Assembly (NCBI GenBank): GCA_947632355.1
Contig: CANROY010000011.1
Location: 1-26,151, forward strand
Direction: 5' to 3'
Length of the DNA stretch: 26,151 nt
Origin: an uncultured Bacilli bacterium
GTDB taxonomy: Bacteria > Bacillota_I > Bacilli_A > RF39 > UBA660
The position numbers were made by a program, and so were the translations under genes. This document shows, piece by piece, positions 23,840-26,151 of this stretch. Numbering within the stretch: the stretch's first letter is position 1; each line of letters opens with the position of its first letter. Below the pieces are notes generated by a model that searched no databases, had not been told where the DNA came from, and saw only the letters and a list, made by a program, of their open reading frames with translations.

Positions 23840-24418
23840 TTAATCATTTTGTTTTTCCAAAATATAAGATAACAGTACTCCTATTGTTCTTTCTTCATGT
23901 ATTTGTTTTTTTGCACACATTTTAATGATTTCATTAGAATTTTTCCAAACAAAACCATCAACTATCTCATTTTCTTCCAATTCTTGACCATTTTTTATTA
24001 TTTCATAATCGTTAATTATGAAATAATAGAGGTCCCACACAATACTAGCTCCTGCATGAGATACGTGATATAATATCGGATTTTCAATTTTAATCCCTAC
24101 TTCTTCTCTTACTTCTTTAGCTACTGTATTATATACTGCATCAAGTAGTGTATTGTCTCTAAGTGATTTTTTGTAGTCTTCTAAATTATCGAAGACTTTA
24201 CCTCCGGGCAATCTATAGTCAAAAGTTTCTAACTCATATCTATATTCCTTTGATAATAGTATTTCATTTTTATTATTTACTATAATTGCTCTTATTCCGG
24301 GAGGTCTTCTAACAAAAGATCTTTTTATATTTTTAGACCTACCATTAATAGTATAAAGTTTTTCTTCTTCTATAAATTCAAATATACCATTTTCATATAC
24401 TATTTTTTCCAATTGCAT
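23840..24418 (-). CDS. Nudix hydrolase with an insertion in the Nudix box
   Basis: A 192-residue protein of the ADP-ribose pyrophosphatase type: Nudix enzymes hydrolyse nucleoside diphosphates linked to another moiety, using a Mg-binding helix. The box starts LPGGKVFD and ends AKEVREEVGI, with the REUXEEXGU glutamates present but Lys in place of the Arg. The gap from the Gly to the KE is about 14 residues longer than canonical (insert around NLEDYKKSLRDNTLLDAV). AGGAGG lies only 2 nt before the ATG; a TTG two codons later would have ideal 8-nt spacing, so the start is uncertain by two residues. No clear promoter or terminator is visible. Substrate unknown. Confidence 0.88.
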   Translation of the reverse strand: MQLEKIVYENGIFEFIEEEKLYTINGRSKNIKRSFVRRPPGIRAIIVNNKNEILLSKEYRYELETFDYRLPGGKVFDNLEDYKKSLRDNTLLDAVYNTVAKEVREEVGIKIENPILYHVSHAGASIVWDLYYFIINDYEIIKNGQELEENEIVDGFVWKNSNEIIKMCAKKQIHEERTIGVLLSYILEKQND

Positions 24419-24542
24419 TACCTCCTAAAATGATAATCTGCCTAATTAATTGCATGTTATATCGAGATTCAACCTTTAAAAACCTAAAATTATATTGTAT
24501 ATATTAAAACTTAAACTATAAATATTCAAGTTTGGCACAATT

Positions 24543-24618
24543 TGGTATCCCCGGACAGATTCGAACTGTCCTCTAAGCCTTAGGAGGGCCTTGTTTTATC
24601 CAAATAAACTACGGGGAC
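24543..24618 (-). tRNA. tRNA-Arg (anticodon CCT)
   Basis: On the minus strand: acceptor GTCCCCG/CGGGGAT (the first pair is G-T), D stem GTTT/AAAC with a 9-nt loop containing GG, anticodon stem AGGCC/GGCTT with loop CTCCTAA (anticodon CCT, reading AGG), variable loop AGAG, T stem GACAG/CTGTC with loop TTCGAAT, then A73 and an encoded CCA. It starts 26 nt after the stop of the DUF362 gene on the same strand. Confidence 0.93.
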
Positions 24619-24624
24619 ATAAAA

Positions 24625-24644
24625 CGTTTTAGTCTCCTAAAACG
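24625..24644 (-). terminator. Hairpin after the DUF362 gene
   Basis: CGTTTTAG, a 4-nt loop and CTAAAACG form a perfect 8-bp stem directly after the stop codon, with only TTTT following on the minus strand. It ends 6 nt before tRNA-Arg, so it may end the DUF362 transcript or mark a processing site if the tRNA is co-transcribed. Confidence 0.5.
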
Positions 24645-25523
24645 CTAATCAATACTTATAAGTTCATATTCACGTGAACCCATATTTTGTTCATAAGCAC
24701 TTTCAATTGTTAGTAAACCATTTCTAGATTCAATTCGCTCTACTAAATGGTCTCTTCCTGGATCTGTAGAATTATAAACCAAATCAATGCAGGCTTGGTC
24801 TAGAGCAACAGGATCTAAAGAGGCTAAAATACCAATATCTTTCATACAAGGATCTTCTGCTATATAACAGCAATCACAATCAACGGAGATATTCACCATT
24901 GCATTGATATACACAATTTTATCTCTATAAAAATCTGTAATTGTTTTCGCAGCATCAGCCATTGCTTTTAAGAAAGTATTTTGATCTGCATTCATCAAAT
25001 CATCAAAGCTTGCATTTTCTTTTCCTCCAGTATGGATATATCCTTTTCCTCTACTGGATGCAAGCCCTATAGATAAGTTCTTAATAGAACCTCCAAATCC
25101 TCCCATTGGATGTCCTTTAAAATGACTTAACATTAACATAGAATCATAGTTTTTCATGTGAGAGCCAACAAAGTTCTTTTTAATAACTGAACCAGTCGGA
25201 TTTTCTAAAATATCTTCTCCTTCACTATCTAAGATATCTACATCAAAATATTTGCTCCATCCGTGTTTTTCCATTAATGCTTTATGTTTTTCTGTTGTAT
25301 TTCTTGCTCCTTCATAAGCAGTGTTACATTCAACAACTGTTCCATTTACGTGTTTTATTATTTCACTCACAAACTCAGGTCTTAAATAGTTTTGATTTCC
25401 TTCTTCTCCTGAATGAAGTTTTACAGCAACACGACCGGGTAATGGTAAACCTACTTTTTCATACAACTTTACTAATGCACTTGGCGTAATTTCTTTTGTA
25501 AAATAAACCTTTGCTTTTTCCAT
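24645..25523 (-). CDS. DUF362 domain-containing protein
   Basis: A 292-residue cytoplasmic protein of the DUF362 family: KLHSGEEGNQNYLRPEF, VVECNTAY near the start and the central SHFKGHPMGGFGGSIKNLSIGLASSRGK are characteristic. Many relatives carry a C-terminal ferredoxin domain; here only a Cys cluster (VDCDCCYIAEDPCM) is seen. Its function is not established. The ATG follows AAAGGAAT, with a weak TAGACT-17-TAAAAT candidate promoter upstream. The downstream gene is tRNA-Arg. Confidence 0.9.
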   Translation of the reverse strand: MEKAKVYFTKEITPSALVKLYEKVGLPLPGRVAVKLHSGEEGNQNYLRPEFVSEIIKHVNGTVVECNTAYEGARNTTEKHKALMEKHGWSKYFDVDILDSEGEDILENPTGSVIKKNFVGSHMKNYDSMLMLSHFKGHPMGGFGGSIKNLSIGLASSRGKGYIHTGGKENASFDDLMNADQNTFLKAMADAAKTITDFYRDKIVYINAMVNISVDCDCCYIAEDPCMKDIGILASLDPVALDQACIDLVYNSTDPGRDHLVERIESRNGLLTIESAYEQNMGSREYELISID

Positions 25524-25599
25524 ATCATCAATTCCTTTCTTTTATTATTTTAACAAATTGGCTATTTAAAGTCTATTGTCTTTTATATTTTATTTAGTT

Positions 25600-25629
25600 A
25601 AAAAAAGAAGAAAACTACATGTCTTCTTT
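25600..25629 (-). terminator. Terminator of the Rpn-family gene
   Basis: On the minus strand AAAGAAGA pairs with TCTTCTTT across a 10-nt loop and is followed by a T run (plus-strand A run 25600-25606). It includes the stop codon of the gene. Confidence 0.65.
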
Positions 25630-26151
25630 CAAAAGATTTACTTCTTCTAGAGATAAGCCTGTTGAGTCTGCTATTTGTTCATTAGTTAGAACATTTAACT
25701 TGAGCAAGTTCTTAGCTGTAGAAATTTTAGCATGATGTTCGCCTTCTTGAATACCTTGCTCCATTCCTTTTCTTACTCCTGTTGCTTCCGCATCTTTTAT
25801 TTCTTCTTTATGTTTCTCTTCTACATCGTAATATCCTAAAAATTCTGGGTCCATACTTAATTCTTTCACCTTCTTTACCACCGCCATATACGGTGCATCT
25901 CCTTCATATTCGTTCTCTAACTCCTCTATCTTTTTCTTCTTAGAAATGAGTCTTGCAAACTTCTTGACTTCTTTAGGTATATTATAAGTATTCTCTTCAC
26001 AATTTTCAAGAATTAAATGGATAGATGTATATAAGTTATGCTCGATATGTCCCTCTTCATCTCGCACTAGAAAGGTTAGTATCGGTCTCTTTGTTTCAAA
26101 GGAATTAAAGTTATCTATATTAATTAAGATATACTTTTGATATTGTATTTC
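25615..26151 (-). CDS. Rpn-family PD-(D/E)XK nuclease, 5' end cut by window
   Basis: The frame stays open to the window edge, giving at least 178 residues, so the apparent GTG start at 26067 is internal; upstream codons read YILINIDNFNSF and KRPILTFLV, typical of the middle of this family. The C-terminus has EATGVRKGMEQGIQEGEHHAKI and LTNEQIADSTGLSLEEV, the usual tail of Rpn/'PD-(D/E)XK nuclease family transposase' proteins, which promote RecA-independent recombination in characterised members. The catalytic N-terminal half lies outside the window. These genes are often horizontally mobile and multicopy. Confidence 0.88.
   Translation of the reverse strand, partial: EIQYQKYILINIDNFNSFETKRPILTFLVRDEEGHIEHNLYTSIHLILENCEENTYNIPKEVKKFARLISKKKKIEELENEYEGDAPYMAVVKKVKELSMDPEFLGYYDVEEKHKEEIKDAEATGVRKGMEQGIQEGEHHAKISTAKNLLKLNVLTNEQIADSTGLSLEEVNLLKEDM

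Noticed and set aside
25615..26067. A complete 150-residue gene starting at GTG 26067
   Set aside because: The frame continues open to the window edge with family-like sequence, so the gene is a 5'-truncated fragment of a longer one.

Overview
The window is AT-rich and densely coded. It has intrinsic terminators with long T tracts, Shine-Dalgarno sites of the AGGAGG type, sigma-A promoters of the TTGNNN-17-TATAAT type, CCA-encoding tRNA genes and the standard genetic code. These point to a low-GC member of the Bacillota. Two collagen-like (Gly-Pro-Thr) surface proteins, both with sporulation-like promoter motifs, suggest a spore former or a relative of one. I cannot name the lineage.

Layout. 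1-570: no conventional gene, but a compact locus that reads as a type I toxin-antitoxin system: a 22-residue hydrophobic peptide on the minus strand and a convergent ~70-nt antisense RNA on the plus strand, with sequence repeats linking the two RNAs. 571-5721 (minus): an ABC transporter of the FtsX/MacB type followed by a response regulator and histidine kinase, an antimicrobial-peptide or envelope-stress module. 5803-7116 (minus): a small orphan acidic protein and a DUF1848 radical-SAM-like protein, each with its own promoter. 7199-11644 (minus): a 1481-residue surface protein with NPCBM, transglutaminase-like, F5/8C-like and Ig-like regions and a C-terminal membrane anchor. 11645-12269: intergenic, with a tRNA-Thr(GGT). 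12270-13494 (plus): a small membrane protein and a collagen-like protein. 13561-14847 (plus): M18 aminopeptidase. 14863-16372 (minus): an orphan protein and a DUF2974 alpha/beta hydrolase. 16452-17981 (plus): DUF975 plus CmpB-like membrane protein. 17994-22330 (minus): a marR operon with a heterodimeric ABC exporter. 22539-23660 (minus): a second collagen-like protein. 23840-24418: Nudix hydrolase. 24543-24618: tRNA-Arg(CCT). 24645-25523: DUF362 protein. 25615 to the window end: an Rpn-family nuclease, cut by the window edge.

How the genes work together. The two ABC systems look like separate defence or efflux units, one under two-component control and one under MarR control, each with candidate operators in its promoter. 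The two collagen-like genes share a short Cys-containing N-terminus, a common inter-collagen module and a CATANNNTA motif just before the ribosome-binding site, so they may be co-expressed parts of one outer layer. The most interesting unnamed element is the toxin/antisense locus at 144-458. All assignments come from reading the sequence; no database search was run.
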